A DNA stretch of 64,000 nucleotides, from contig JAKSKV010000009.1 of NCBI GenBank assembly GCA_024401555.1, forward strand, positions 38,240-102,239, in the 5' to 3' direction. Position 1 is the stretch's first letter. Every line of letters begins with the position of its first letter. This document shows, piece after piece, positions 44,701 through 52,841 of the stretch. A model generated the notes under the pieces. It was not told the DNA's origin. It was given only the letters and a program-made list of their open reading frames with translations, and ran no database searches. The position numbers and the translations under genes are program-made. This DNA is from Paludibacteraceae bacterium (lineage in GTDB: Bacteria > Bacteroidota > Bacteroidia > Bacteroidales > Paludibacteraceae).

Positions 44701-44721
44701 TTGAGAATTGATATTTCTCAA
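44701..44721. promoter_or_regulatory. Palindrome upstream of nrdDG (candidate operator)
   Basis: Perfect inverted repeat TTGAGAA-N7-TTCTCAA. Its inner part, TTGATATTTCTCAA, also resembles the FNR/CRP half-site pattern TTGAT-N4-ATCAA with one mismatch. It sits about 390 bp upstream of nrdD and 130 bp upstream of a -7 box. Confidence 0.4.
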
Positions 44722-44852
44722 TTATGGGAAAACTTTCGTTTGAAATCGTCCGTTTGTGTTGTCTGAAATCGTAAAACTAAGTGTTTATGGGAGTTGCAGA
44801 TATGTTAATAACTTTTTCTCTGATTTTGCTATTTATTTCTTTATTTATTGTC

Positions 44853-44860
44853 TAATTTTG
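44853..44860 (+). promoter_or_regulatory. Candidate -7 box for nrdDG
   Basis: TAATTTTG. A TTTG at 44825-44828 is a possible -33 element with a long gap of 24. If used, the leader is about 245 nt and includes the direct repeats at 44943-44984. Confidence 0.4.
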
Positions 44861-44942
44861 TTTCGCCGAAAGAGATAGTCGGTGGCACTATTTTGACTTA
44901 TTGAAGTGGGAAAAGCAAGCATACACTTTTGTTGTTTCGTAC

Positions 44943-44984
44943 AGTGTTAATTTCTCGCAGTGTTAATTTCATAGTGTTAATGTC
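44943..44984 (+). repeat. Three direct repeats AGTGTTAATTTC before nrdD
   Basis: AGTGTTAATTTC at 44943-44954 and 44959-44970, and AGTGTTAATGTC at 44973-44984, spaced 16 and 14 bases apart. A small hairpin (45017-45037) follows. The rest of 44586-45112 shows no gene. Confidence 0.55.
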
Positions 44985-45112
44985 TCAAGTGCGATAGAGG
45001 TATTCTATTGCGGGTTGTATGTCTCCTTCGGATATACGGTATGTTTGTTCTGTAATTAGAACCATAAAGCCCAGCGTGTGTATATAATTAAATAAAAAAT
45101 ATAAAACATAAA

Positions 45113-47200
45113 ATGAGCGGTAATATTTTCATCGTTAAGCGTGATGGCGCGGTTGAAGCGTTTTCCATCGACAAGATCAAGAATGCCATTGCTCGGGCGT
45201 TCCTTTCTGTAGGTAGTTTCGCTACACAAGAGATTCTTACCCAAATATTGAGCAGGGTGAGCATCCACAATGGTATGAGCGTGGAGGAGATCCAAAACCA
45301 GGTTGAGGTAGCATTGATGTCGGAAAAGTACTTTATGGTGGCTAAGTCTTACATCTTGTATCGTCAACAACACCTTGAGGATCGTGAGGTTCGTAACAAG
45401 TTGAAGTTCTTGATCGACTATTGTAATGCTACCAATTCCGCAACAGGAAGTAAGTACGATGCCAACGCAAACGTTGAGAACAAGAATATCGCCACTTTGA
45501 TCGGTGAGCTTCCGAAGTCAAACTTCATCCGTTTGAACCGTCGTCTTTTGACCGACCGTTTGAAGGAGATGTATGGCAAGGAGATTTCCGACAAGTATCT
45601 TAATTTGTTGAATACCCACTTCATCTACAAGAATGATGAGACCAGTTTGGCCAACTACTGCGCAAGTATCACCATGTATCCATGGTTGATCGGAGGTACG
45701 TTGTCAATTGGTGGTAACTCAAAGGCTCCTACCAATTTGAAGTCTTTCTGTGGTGGTTTCGTGAATATGGTATTCATGGTTTCCAGCATGTTGAGCGGTG
45801 CCTGCGCTACACCTGAGTTCTTGATGTATATGAACTACTTTATCGGTAAGGAGTATGGCCAAGACTATTACAAAGATGCGGATCGTGTGGTGGATCTCTC
45901 CGTACGTCAACGTTCGTTGGATAAGGTGATCACCGATTGCTTCGAGCAGATCGTTTATTCCATCAACCAACCAACCGGAGCTCGTAACTTCCAAGCTGTA
46001 TTCTGGAATATCTCTTACTACGATAAGTACTATTTCAATAGCTTGTTCGAGAACTTTGTATTCCCAGATGGTTCTCAACCGCATTGGGAGTCTCTCAGCT
46101 GGTTGCAGAAGCGTTTCATGAAGTGGTTCAACAAGGAGCGTACCAAGACTCCGTTGACCTTCCCTGTGGAGACCATGGCTTTGCTTACCGAGAATGGCGA
46201 GGTGAAGGACGAAGAGTGGGGTGATTTCACTGCGGAGATGTATGCCGAGGGACACTCATTCTTTACCTACATCAGCGACAACGCCGATTCGTTGAGTAGC
46301 TGCTGTCGTTTGAGAAACGAGATCCAAGACAATGGATTTAGCTACACATTGGGTGCGGGTGGTGTCTCTACCGGTTCCAAGAGTGTCTTGACCGTCAACT
46401 TGAACCGTTGTATCCAATATGCGGTGAAGAACGGTATGCCATACCTCTCTTATTTGGAGGAGGTGGTTGACCTCGTTCACAAGGTGCAACTCTCTTACAA
46501 CGAGAATTTGAAGGATTTCCAAAAACGTGGATTGCTTCCATTGTTCGATGCCGGTTACATCAATTTGGGCAGACAATACCTCACAATCGGTGTGAACGGT
46601 TTGGTCGAGGCAGCTGAGTTCTTGGGTATCGAGATCAAGGATAGTCCAGACTATGTGAAGTTCGTTCAAGATGTGTTGGGCTTGGTCGAGAAATATAATA
46701 AGAAGTACAGAACCAAAGAGGTGATGTTCAACTGTGAGATGATTCCTGCCGAGAATGTGGGCGTTAAGCACGCGAAGTGGGATCGTGAGGATGGTTATGT
46801 CGTTCCTCGTGACTGCTACAATAGCTACTTCTACATCGTGGAGGATACCTCTTTGAACGTGGCTGATAAGTTTAAGTTGCACGGTAAGAAGTACATCGAA
46901 CATTTGACAGGTGGTTCCGCTCTTCACTTGAACTTGGAGGAGCACTTGTCAAAGCAACAATACAGACAAATCTTGCGTATGGCTGCTGATGAGGGTTGTA
47001 ACTATTTCACCTTCAATATCCCTAACACCATCTGTAACGACTGTGGATGCATTGATAAGCGTTATTTGAAGGAGTGCCCTTCTTGCCATAGCACCAATAT
47101 CGATTATTTGACTCGTGTCATCGGATATATGAAGCGCGTCAGCAACTTCTCTGAACCTCGTCAAGAGGAGGCAGCACGTCGTTTCTACGCTAAGTTCTAA
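45113..47200 (+). CDS. nrdD: Anaerobic (class III) ribonucleoside-triphosphate reductase
   Basis: 695 aa. It reduces ribonucleotides to deoxyribonucleotides without oxygen, using a glycyl radical made by NrdG. An N-terminal ATP-cone (about 1-90, FIVKRDGAVEAFSIDKIKNAI) gives allosteric control. The C-terminus has the zinc site CNDCGC...CPSC (about 642-660) and the glycyl-radical segment RVIGYMKR with Gly near 671. nrdG follows 11 bp downstream. The long upstream region with palindrome and direct repeats suggests tight regulation. Confidence 0.95.
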   Translation: MSGNIFIVKRDGAVEAFSIDKIKNAIARAFLSVGSFATQEILTQILSRVSIHNGMSVEEIQNQVEVALMSEKYFMVAKSYILYRQQHLEDREVRNKLKFLIDYCNATNSATGSKYDANANVENKNIATLIGELPKSNFIRLNRRLLTDRLKEMYGKEISDKYLNLLNTHFIYKNDETSLANYCASITMYPWLIGGTLSIGGNSKAPTNLKSFCGGFVNMVFMVSSMLSGACATPEFLMYMNYFIGKEYGQDYYKDADRVVDLSVRQRSLDKVITDCFEQIVYSINQPTGARNFQAVFWNISYYDKYYFNSLFENFVFPDGSQPHWESLSWLQKRFMKWFNKERTKTPLTFPVETMALLTENGEVKDEEWGDFTAEMYAEGHSFFTYISDNADSLSSCCRLRNEIQDNGFSYTLGAGGVSTGSKSVLTVNLNRCIQYAVKNGMPYLSYLEEVVDLVHKVQLSYNENLKDFQKRGLLPLFDAGYINLGRQYLTIGVNGLVEAAEFLGIEIKDSPDYVKFVQDVLGLVEKYNKKYRTKEVMFNCEMIPAENVGVKHAKWDREDGYVVPRDCYNSYFYIVEDTSLNVADKFKLHGKKYIEHLTGGSALHLNLEEHLSKQQYRQILRMAADEGCNYFTFNIPNTICNDCGCIDKRYLKECPSCHSTNIDYLTRVIGYMKRVSNFSEPRQEEAARRFYAKF

Positions 47201-47211
47201 GAGTTGGTTGT

Positions 47212-47679
47212 ATGCTGAAGTACGCCGATTATGATATTGTCTTCCAGGAGATACCTGATGAGGTGACCTTGGCGATCAATATCTCCAATTGCCCCAACCA
47301 CTGTGTGGGGTGCCACAGTCCCTACCTGATGCAGGATGTGGGTGAGGTGTTGGATGAAGCGGCGATGGACTCCTTGCTGGAAAAATATGGCAGAAGCATT
47401 ACATGTGTCTGCTTTATGGGCGGGGATGCGGATCCTTTCGGTGTGGCAGCTTTGGCGAAATATTTGAAAAATCGAAACTCTCGCAAAATCAAAGTGGGCT
47501 GGTATTCAGGTAAGAATCAGTTGCCTGAATCCTTCCCTCTGGTAGATTTTGACTATGTGAAAATAGGCCGTTATATGGCGGAGTTTGGCCCGTTGAAATC
47601 CACAACCACCAATCAACGATTGTATCGAGTCGAAGGTGGAGAGATGGTGGATATCACGGATCGTTTCTGGAAAAAATAA
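47212..47679 (+). CDS. nrdG: Anaerobic ribonucleotide reductase activating protein (radical SAM)
   Basis: 155 aa. The radical SAM cluster motif is CPNHCVGC (residues about 27-34, CxxxCxxC). YADYDIVFQEIPDEVTLAINISNC is the family N-terminus, and FMGGDADPFG is the SAM-binding GGE-like block. It generates the glycyl radical on NrdD. Forms an operon with nrdD. Confidence 0.93.
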   Translation: MLKYADYDIVFQEIPDEVTLAINISNCPNHCVGCHSPYLMQDVGEVLDEAAMDSLLEKYGRSITCVCFMGGDADPFGVAALAKYLKNRNSRKIKVGWYSGKNQLPESFPLVDFDYVKIGRYMAEFGPLKSTTTNQRLYRVEGGEMVDITDRFWKK

Positions 47680-47699
47680 TAATTGATGTGTTTTGTAAA

Positions 47700-47745
47700 A
47701 AGAATCGGGCAGGGGAGACATTCCGCTGTCCGATTCTTCTTTTAT
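47700..47745 (+). terminator. Rho-independent terminator of nrdDG
   Basis: AGAATCGG-x-CAG / CTG-x-CCGATTCT stem, followed by a T-rich tract. It lies between convergent genes and may also serve the minus-strand methyltransferase gene. Confidence 0.75.
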
Positions 47746-47775
47746 TCTTCTGGCTTTGGGTTAAAGCGCATCGGC

Positions 47776-48957
47776 TTACTGATCCGCCTTTTCGCACTTC
47801 ACAATGATGTGGTTGTTTTGTAACGTGGTAGCGAACAGATAGGTGTCGCCTCCCTCTTTAATCTTCAACCTACTGCGTAATTCGTTGGCGCTTAATGGGA
47901 AATTTCTGACGGCGATGTTGGCCTTATCGATTCCTTTTAGATGTTCCTTGCACTCCTTTTTGTTTAGGGTGAATGGTGCGATCACGTGGAATGATCTGCC
48001 TGGAAAGTCGCTGATGTAGTTGTCTGATGTGTACAAATGGCTGCTTGTGTCCAGTTTCTTTAACCCCAACCGTTTGCAAAGGATTTTGTAGGCGCCCGCT
48101 TTGAGTAGAGAGCTATTGGGCTCGTAGAGGTATTGGCCTATTGAGGTGGCTAATGATGCGGGACAAATCTTCTCCTCCTCAGCCGTGAAAGTGAAGAGAC
48201 TATCCCCCTTTTTGCTTAGGTTCACGCAGGTGAATGGAATCTGCTCCATGGCGGTATTGCCTAAGAGGAAGAGTAGCTCTTTACACTCGTTCTCCACAGA
48301 GACGATGTGTACGGCTTGAACTCCCTTCAACTCCTTGATGGCCAACGAGATGTCTAACATAGGGGAGTATTTGACCAATACTTGCTTCCCCTTCTCCAAT
48401 AGCTGGTCGTTATAGTCCAATAGGTTAGGTTCACAATCCGCAATGGAGACGGTTTTTCTCCCTTGGCCGTCTCGCCGGGCGGGATCGATGAAGATCACAT
48501 CGACAGGCTCCATTTCTTGTAGATATGCCATGCCGTCGCCCTGCACCACTTGGGCTTGCGGAAGTGATAGAAGAGGCATATTATGTGTGGCGATGCGGCA
48601 GAGCTCTTCGTTTCGCTCCACCATGGTGGCGTCCTTGAATCGTGCGCCAATGAAGGAGAAGTCCACACCAAATCCTCCGGTAAGGTCGGTAAAGGAGTTG
48701 CCCTTTACCAATGAGGCTTTGTAGGTGGCGGTAGCCTCCGATGAACATTGTTCCATGGAGAGCTGGATAGGGTAGATGAGCCCCTCTATTTGGCTCCAAG
48801 TGGGGATTTTCGCCTTTGCCTTCTGCCATCCATTGATTTGGTTCAATACAAAAGGAGCCTCCTCTCCCAATTTCTTTTGGTCGCGGAGCGCCAACTTCTG
48901 TACATCTTCGTTGCGATGTGCTTGGATATAGGCGGAAAGTGCTGGGGTAAGTTCCAT
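47776..48957 (-). CDS. THUMP-like class I SAM-dependent methyltransferase
   Basis: 393 aa from the ATG at 48957. The N-terminal helical region is followed by a Rossmann methyltransferase: FTDLTGGFGVDFSFIG (motif I), TMVERNEELC, and DVIFIDPARRDGQGRK with the DPAR motif where RNA/DNA methyltransferases carry DPPY/NPPY. The C-terminal third (LCKRLGLKKLDTSSHLYTS, FHVIAPFTLNKKECKEHLKG) matches the THUMP-like domain found in Bacteroidota members. The substrate is likely RNA but unproven. The 11-residue extension to 48990 is rejected because the purU terminator lies across it. Confidence 0.78.
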   Translation of the reverse strand: MELTPALSAYIQAHRNEDVQKLALRDQKKLGEEAPFVLNQINGWQKAKAKIPTWSQIEGLIYPIQLSMEQCSSEATATYKASLVKGNSFTDLTGGFGVDFSFIGARFKDATMVERNEELCRIATHNMPLLSLPQAQVVQGDGMAYLQEMEPVDVIFIDPARRDGQGRKTVSIADCEPNLLDYNDQLLEKGKQVLVKYSPMLDISLAIKELKGVQAVHIVSVENECKELLFLLGNTAMEQIPFTCVNLSKKGDSLFTFTAEEEKICPASLATSIGQYLYEPNSSLLKAGAYKILCKRLGLKKLDTSSHLYTSDNYISDFPGRSFHVIAPFTLNKKECKEHLKGIDKANIAVRNFPLSANELRSRLKIKEGGDTYLFATTLQNNHIIVKCEKADQ

Positions 48958-48969
48958 AAGAAAAAAAGA

Positions 48970-48994
48970 AGAGATGGAAGGATGTTCCATCTCT
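48970..48994 (-). terminator. Rho-independent terminator of purU
   Basis: AGAGATGGAA / TTCCATCTCT stem with a short loop, followed on the minus strand by a long T-run. It lies 9 bases past the purU stop and 13 bases before the next ATG. Confidence 0.85.
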
Positions 48995-49002
48995 TGTGTG
49001 AT

Positions 49003-49866
49003 TTAACTGAATACCACGGTTCGATTTTTGTAGACTAACACCTTTCTGTCGATGTGCTTTTCAACCGCTCTTGACAAGACGATTTTCTCCAAATCTTGTC
49101 CCTTGTGGATGAAGGATTGAACGGTGTCCTTGTGTGTCACGCGCGCCACATCCTGTTCGATGATCGGACCTGCGTCCAATTCGGAGGTGACGTAGTGGCT
49201 GGTCGCTCCGATGATCTTCACACCGCGCTCATAGGCTGCATGGTAAGGCTTCGCGCCCACGAATGCGGGAAGGAATGAGTGGTGGATGTTGATGATCTTG
49301 TTCGGATATTCTTGGATCATCTCTTCGGAGATGATTTGCATATAACGTGCCAACACGATGAAATCCACATTGGAATCCTTCAAAAGTTGCATCTCTTTCG
49401 CCTCCTGCTCTGCCTTGTTCTCCTTGGTAATAGGGAAGACGTGGTAAGGAATGCCGAACTTCTCTCCAATCCATGCCAAGTCTGGGTGGTTGCTGATGAT
49501 GAACGGAATCTCCACATTCAAATCTCCATTGTAATATCTGGAAAGAATATCGAACAAACAGTGGGACATCTTAGAGACGAAGATCGCCATCTTTGGTTTC
49601 ACATCCGAGAAATAGAGCTTGAAATCCATTTCGTATTTGCTGGCGAAAAGGGTATGGAAATACTCTTCGATTTTATCTCTTGGAATGATGAAATTGGCAA
49701 GGTCGAACTCGATACGGGTGAAGAATGTGTTTTGCACATAGTCCACGTGTTGGTCCAAATATACGATGTTTCCTTTGTTGACATTGATGAAGTCGGTTAC
49801 CGCCGCCAAGATACCTTGCTTGTCGGGGCAGTGAACCAAAAGGATTGCAGTTTGTTTATTTTCCAT
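49003..49866 (-). CDS. purU: Formyltetrahydrofolate deformylase
   Basis: 287 aa from the ATG at 49866. An N-terminal ACT domain (ILLVHCPDKQGILAAVTDFI, about 5-80) is followed by a formyltransferase-fold hydrolase (about 90-285) with IINIHHSFLPAFVGAKPY and GATSHYVTSELDAGPIIEQD. It releases formate and THF from 10-formyl-THF, balancing the one-carbon pool; the ACT domain is the likely effector site. The longer frame (49920) is rejected because a -7 box (TAATTTTG, 49890-49897) lies inside it. Confidence 0.95.
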   Translation of the reverse strand: MENKQTAILLVHCPDKQGILAAVTDFINVNKGNIVYLDQHVDYVQNTFFTRIEFDLANFIIPRDKIEEYFHTLFASKYEMDFKLYFSDVKPKMAIFVSKMSHCLFDILSRYYNGDLNVEIPFIISNHPDLAWIGEKFGIPYHVFPITKENKAEQEAKEMQLLKDSNVDFIVLARYMQIISEEMIQEYPNKIINIHHSFLPAFVGAKPYHAAYERGVKIIGATSHYVTSELDAGPIIEQDVARVTHKDTVQSFIHKGQDLEKIVLSRAVEKHIDRKVLVYKNRTVVFS

Positions 49867-49945
49867 TTCTTTCTTAAAATACTTCACCGCAAAATTAGGC
49901 ATTTTGTTTGGTTTGACCAATAAAACGGAAGTGAAATGCCTATTT

Positions 49946-50419
49946 TTATACTATTTTAGTGACATAATAGTATAGGAAAATACAACATACTATCAGCTTG
50001 AAGCCTGTGGTGACGAGGAATCCGATGAAGGATCCCAACCCTGATTTGATCGCTCGATTCGCATCTTTGTCGTTGATGAGTTCTCCTCCTACCGCTCCGA
50101 GAAAAGGGCCGACGATGATACCTAACGGTCCAAAGAATAGACCTATGATCAATCCGATGATGCTGCCTACGACGCCCCATTTGCTGCCGCCGAACTTCTT
50201 GGTCATCAACGGTCCCATCACATAGTCGAGAACGATGGACGCAACCGTGGCAATGGCGAGTATGACCAATTCTTTCGTCTCGAATTCAACCCGTTGCGTC
50301 AGGTGCAACACGATGATGCCCGCATAACCGAGGATAGGGCCTGGCAAGGCGGGAAGCACGCATCCTACGATAGAGACGAGGATCAAAATGCCACTGACGA
50401 TTGATAAAAATATTTCCAT
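49946..50419 (-). CDS. DUF456 family membrane protein
   Basis: 157 aa with four to five hydrophobic segments and Gly-rich glycine-zipper-like stretches (VVGSIIGLIIGLFFGPLGIIVGPFLGA). The CVLPALPGPILGYAGI opening is the family signature. Function unknown in the family. The first 22 codons lie in a 78-bp direct repeat whose other copy is at 51313-51390, on the far side of the yhcG fragment. Its original upstream region has thus been displaced, and its start now follows yhcG remnant sequence. Confidence 0.8.
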   Translation of the reverse strand: MEIFLSIVSGILILVSIVGCVLPALPGPILGYAGIIVLHLTQRVEFETKELVILAIATVASIVLDYVMGPLMTKKFGGSKWGVVGSIIGLIIGLFFGPLGIIVGPFLGAVGGELINDKDANRAIKSGLGSFIGFLVTTGFKLIVCCIFLYYYVTKIV

Positions 50420-50430
50420 GACGCAAAGAT
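50353..50430. repeat. 78-bp direct repeat, copy A
   Basis: Starts GAAGCACGCATC and ends TTTCCATGACGCAAAGAT. Pairs with 51313-51390, 72 of 78 positions identical. It covers the first codons and 11 bases upstream of the DUF456 gene. Confidence 0.85.
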
Positions 50431-51279
50431 GATTCGTTTGCTTTTATTGCCTACCTTCACAGTATATTCGTCGTCTATATAGAGAAAATCTTTGCCTAGT
50501 TCCAACACGAACTGTTTCATTTGTTCCACAAGTTTGCTATGCATTTCCGGCTCGGTATGTTTCTCTTTCAGATTCAGAAAGTCGAGCAACACTCTGTCTT
50601 TCAACATGTATTCTGCTCCAGGATATTGCTCAAGAAGGGCTGTTGTCATTTGCTTGCCTCTCTTCATGAGTGCCTCAAACGTCTGGTTGACGATACAACG
50701 CCGAAGCTCTTCAACCTTCAAATGTTGGTGAGCAGTATAAAGTATATAAAATATTGACTCTTCGTAATCATTGCATCTGTTAAGAATCTCCAAGTGATGA
50801 GTGTAGGTTACTAGGTATAAGATGGGTGGAATAGCTGTTATTGGGAATTGTGCAATTCTCGATTGCACAATTTCAGTTTCCATATTTTGCGCTGATGGAA
50901 TCTGAACGATTGGGCATGCCTCAATTTGTGCAGTTTGTGATTGCACAAATTCCCTGAGTTTCAGTTTTTCAATGATGTTGGTAAAGCTTGATGTGGAATA
51001 TTTATCGAACAACCTTACCATGTTGTAAAGAGATCGTTTGCCATACCCTCTCCGTTTGGGATTATGGCGCTTTAGATAATCTGCTAATTCGCTCACTACA
51101 TGATCGCCCCATTGTGCGTTCTTCAAGCGATCTGAGATGTATGCACCTATTTCCCAATATGTCTGCAATGCCTCTGCGTTCACTTTGGCTATGGCAGTGT
51201 TGGTATGAGCTGTTATCAGCGAGTTAACATAAGCGAATTCTTGCTGATATTGTTGCATGTCATGCCTTTCTTTAATCAT
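50383..51279 (-). pseudogene. yhcG (DUF1016) fragment, truncated at the C-terminus
   Basis: About 298 codons from the ATG at 51279. The N-terminal DUF1016 domain is good: LITAHTNTAIAKVNAEALQTYWEIGAYISD, then KRRGYGKRSLYNMVRLFDKY. The C-terminal PDDEXK nuclease domain begins (YMLKDRVLLDFLNLKE, VLELGKDFLYIDDEYTVKV) but stops where the frame runs into the DUF456 repeat, giving a foreign tail FASWKYFYQSSVAF. The catalytic core (DLLFYH...IELK in the family) is absent. A linker with repeated VQSxxAQ elements lies at about 100-135. Full YhcG proteins are PD-(D/E)XK nucleases linked to defence and recombination. This copy should be inactive as a nuclease. Confidence 0.78.
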
Positions 51280-51312
51280 TGTTGTTTTGTTGTACGTCGT
51301 GGTTTCCAAATT

Positions 51313-51390
51313 GAAGCACGCATCTCACAATAGAGACGAGGATCAAAACATCACTGACGATTGATAAAAATATTTCCATGACGCAAAGAT
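51313..51390. repeat. 78-bp direct repeat, copy B
   Basis: Second copy of the repeat at 50353-50430, offset by exactly 960 bp. On the minus strand it still reads MEIFLSIVS, then diverges, and stops matching at the yhcG boundary. A TATCTTTG box (51384-51391) overlaps its outer edge; in copy A the same position reads CATCTTTG. Confidence 0.85.
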
Positions 51391-51768
51391 ATGTGTTTTG
51401 GCGGAATTTTGGAGTGGGGAAGGAACTGTGATTTTTTATTTACATTGAAATGGGGGATTGATAATATCGATGGAGGATTGCTCGATCGTTTCTGCGGTGT
51501 GGAACGTCCATCATCATTTTATTGCCAGGGTGTTGCCATGGACTGTGGTAAAATGCCCTTTCAGGGCGAGGCGGAACTGGTAAGATTGTTTTTTTAGAAG
51601 TTAAATCCTCATTCTACGCCACGGGCTGAAAGTCCAATAGCATTTAGCCTAGGGCAACGTCATAGGAAAATGTATGTTAGGATAGACCATACGCCCTGAA
51701 GGGGCAAAAGCGTTTATCCAAACAAGAGATATGGGCAGAAATGTTCGTTTGTAGACATTAGACAAGAT
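51391..51768. repeat. Gene-free stretch with GCCCT hairpin repeats
   Basis: Contains GCCCTTTCAGGGC (51555-51567) and, in opposite sense, GCCCTGAAGGGGC followed by AAAAGCG (51693-51711). Between them are CACGGGCTGAAAGTCC and AGCCTAGGGCAACGTC. These look like degenerate copies of an intergenic repeat of the GCCCTGAAAGGGC type that I associate with Bacteroidales genomes. A 68-codon ORF here has no protein-like features. It separates the defence genes from the yhcG fragment. Confidence 0.5.
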
Positions 51769-52839
51769 TTACTCAGAAGTTTCATCCTCCTTCTTCGTTT
51801 TTATTATTTTAAACTCCGTCATACTATACAACCATGATAAATGGTTATCAGTCAATTTGTTCAAATTTCGTTTTATGTCTATCTCTGAATTTTCATCATA
51901 AGTATAGATTACTATTTTCTTTTTTTTGTGATCAAATGAGCTAATCATCCGTTGAAAAAATGGTTGAAAGTATTGACTATCACAATCACCGAGAGAATGT
52001 CCAAAAATCACCACTTCATCAGCTTCCATCATATCCATTAAAAGTGGAGGTGGATTGAACTGTGAGTCAAATGATTTTTGCACAAAATCATAGTCCTCAT
52101 AATTTCCATCTTTTGCGCCAACAATCACATGTCCTTTGATTACTGAACCATGAACATAAAGGATGCTATCATCGTACTCAGATGCTTGTGCAGCCTTATC
52201 AGTCAGTAAATTACCAACGGGGGTATAATTAAACGAATAGACCTTTGAACAAACTGGATTCTCTAAATAGTGCTTTAATGTATGGATTATAAAATGGTTT
52301 GATTCTACTGCACTCATAGCGTTTAAATAATTCATCAAACCTCTTTCAATCAATTCCAATGCTTTCTTTTCCCTCTCCATCATTGACAATTCGACATCCT
52401 CTCTATATGGGATTTCGTAGTACGGGAATCCTGCATTTTCCACATACATCATATAACCTTTCTCTAAAAGTTTTTTTATATTCGAAGAGTATTTCTTGTC
52501 ATTATTAGGTAACGACATCCTGTAATAGGGAATTTTATAAAACTTCAAAACGTAAATGTCATCTTGCATCAGACAATCTTGTTTGATTAAAAGACTCGCA
52601 TATTCTTGCAATGCAGTTTCTAAATCCAACCATCTGACGCCATCTAACTTGTCTCCTAACTTTTGATTCAGGAAATCTATCAAAGGCGCAGGATAAAACT
52701 TCGGACAATACATACTATCATAGAAATCCTTATACGAAGTCTTTCTACCAACAGCTAAATCAAAGCCATTGCCAAGCACCAATACTCGCTTGAGAGGGGC
52801 GACTGCTTGGCATACTCCTTTTATCAAATCTTCAGACAT
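51769..52839 (-). CDS. AbiH family abortive-infection protein
   Basis: 356 aa from the ATG at 52839 (a GTG one codon upstream is possible). Family features: VLVLGNGFDLAVGRKTSYKDFY at the N-terminus, YSFNYTPVGNLL near residue 214, ILYVHGSVIKGHVIVGAKDG near 236, and VVIFGHSLGDCDSQYFQPFF near 283. These are the AbiH blocks known from lactococcal phage exclusion. The mechanism in the family is not settled. It is coupled to hsdS (TAGTGATG: the hsdS stop abuts its start), so it is the last gene of the restriction-modification operon. Confidence 0.82.
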   Translation of the reverse strand: MSEDLIKGVCQAVAPLKRVLVLGNGFDLAVGRKTSYKDFYDSMYCPKFYPAPLIDFLNQKLGDKLDGVRWLDLETALQEYASLLIKQDCLMQDDIYVLKFYKIPYYRMSLPNNDKKYSSNIKKLLEKGYMMYVENAGFPYYEIPYREDVELSMMEREKKALELIERGLMNYLNAMSAVESNHFIIHTLKHYLENPVCSKVYSFNYTPVGNLLTDKAAQASEYDDSILYVHGSVIKGHVIVGAKDGNYEDYDFVQKSFDSQFNPPPLLMDMMEADEVVIFGHSLGDCDSQYFQPFFQRMISSFDHKKKKIVIYTYDENSEIDIKRNLNKLTDNHLSWLYSMTEFKIIKTKKEDETSE

Positions 52840-52841
52840 CA

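Noticed and set aside
45017-45037. Terminator or attenuator hairpin just before nrdD
   Set aside because: An 8-bp stem with G-U pairs and no T-run; too weak to call.
46256-46945. 229-codon frame antisense to nrdD
   Set aside because: The sense gene is unambiguous and the antisense frame has no recognisable motif.
50383-51279. Functional YhcG nuclease as part of the defence operon
   Set aside because: The C-terminal catalytic core is missing and the last codons come from the DUF456 repeat.
51391-51597. 68-codon plus-strand frame beside the 78-bp repeat
   Set aside because: It runs through a hairpin repeat, and lacks a recognisable motif or protein-like pattern.
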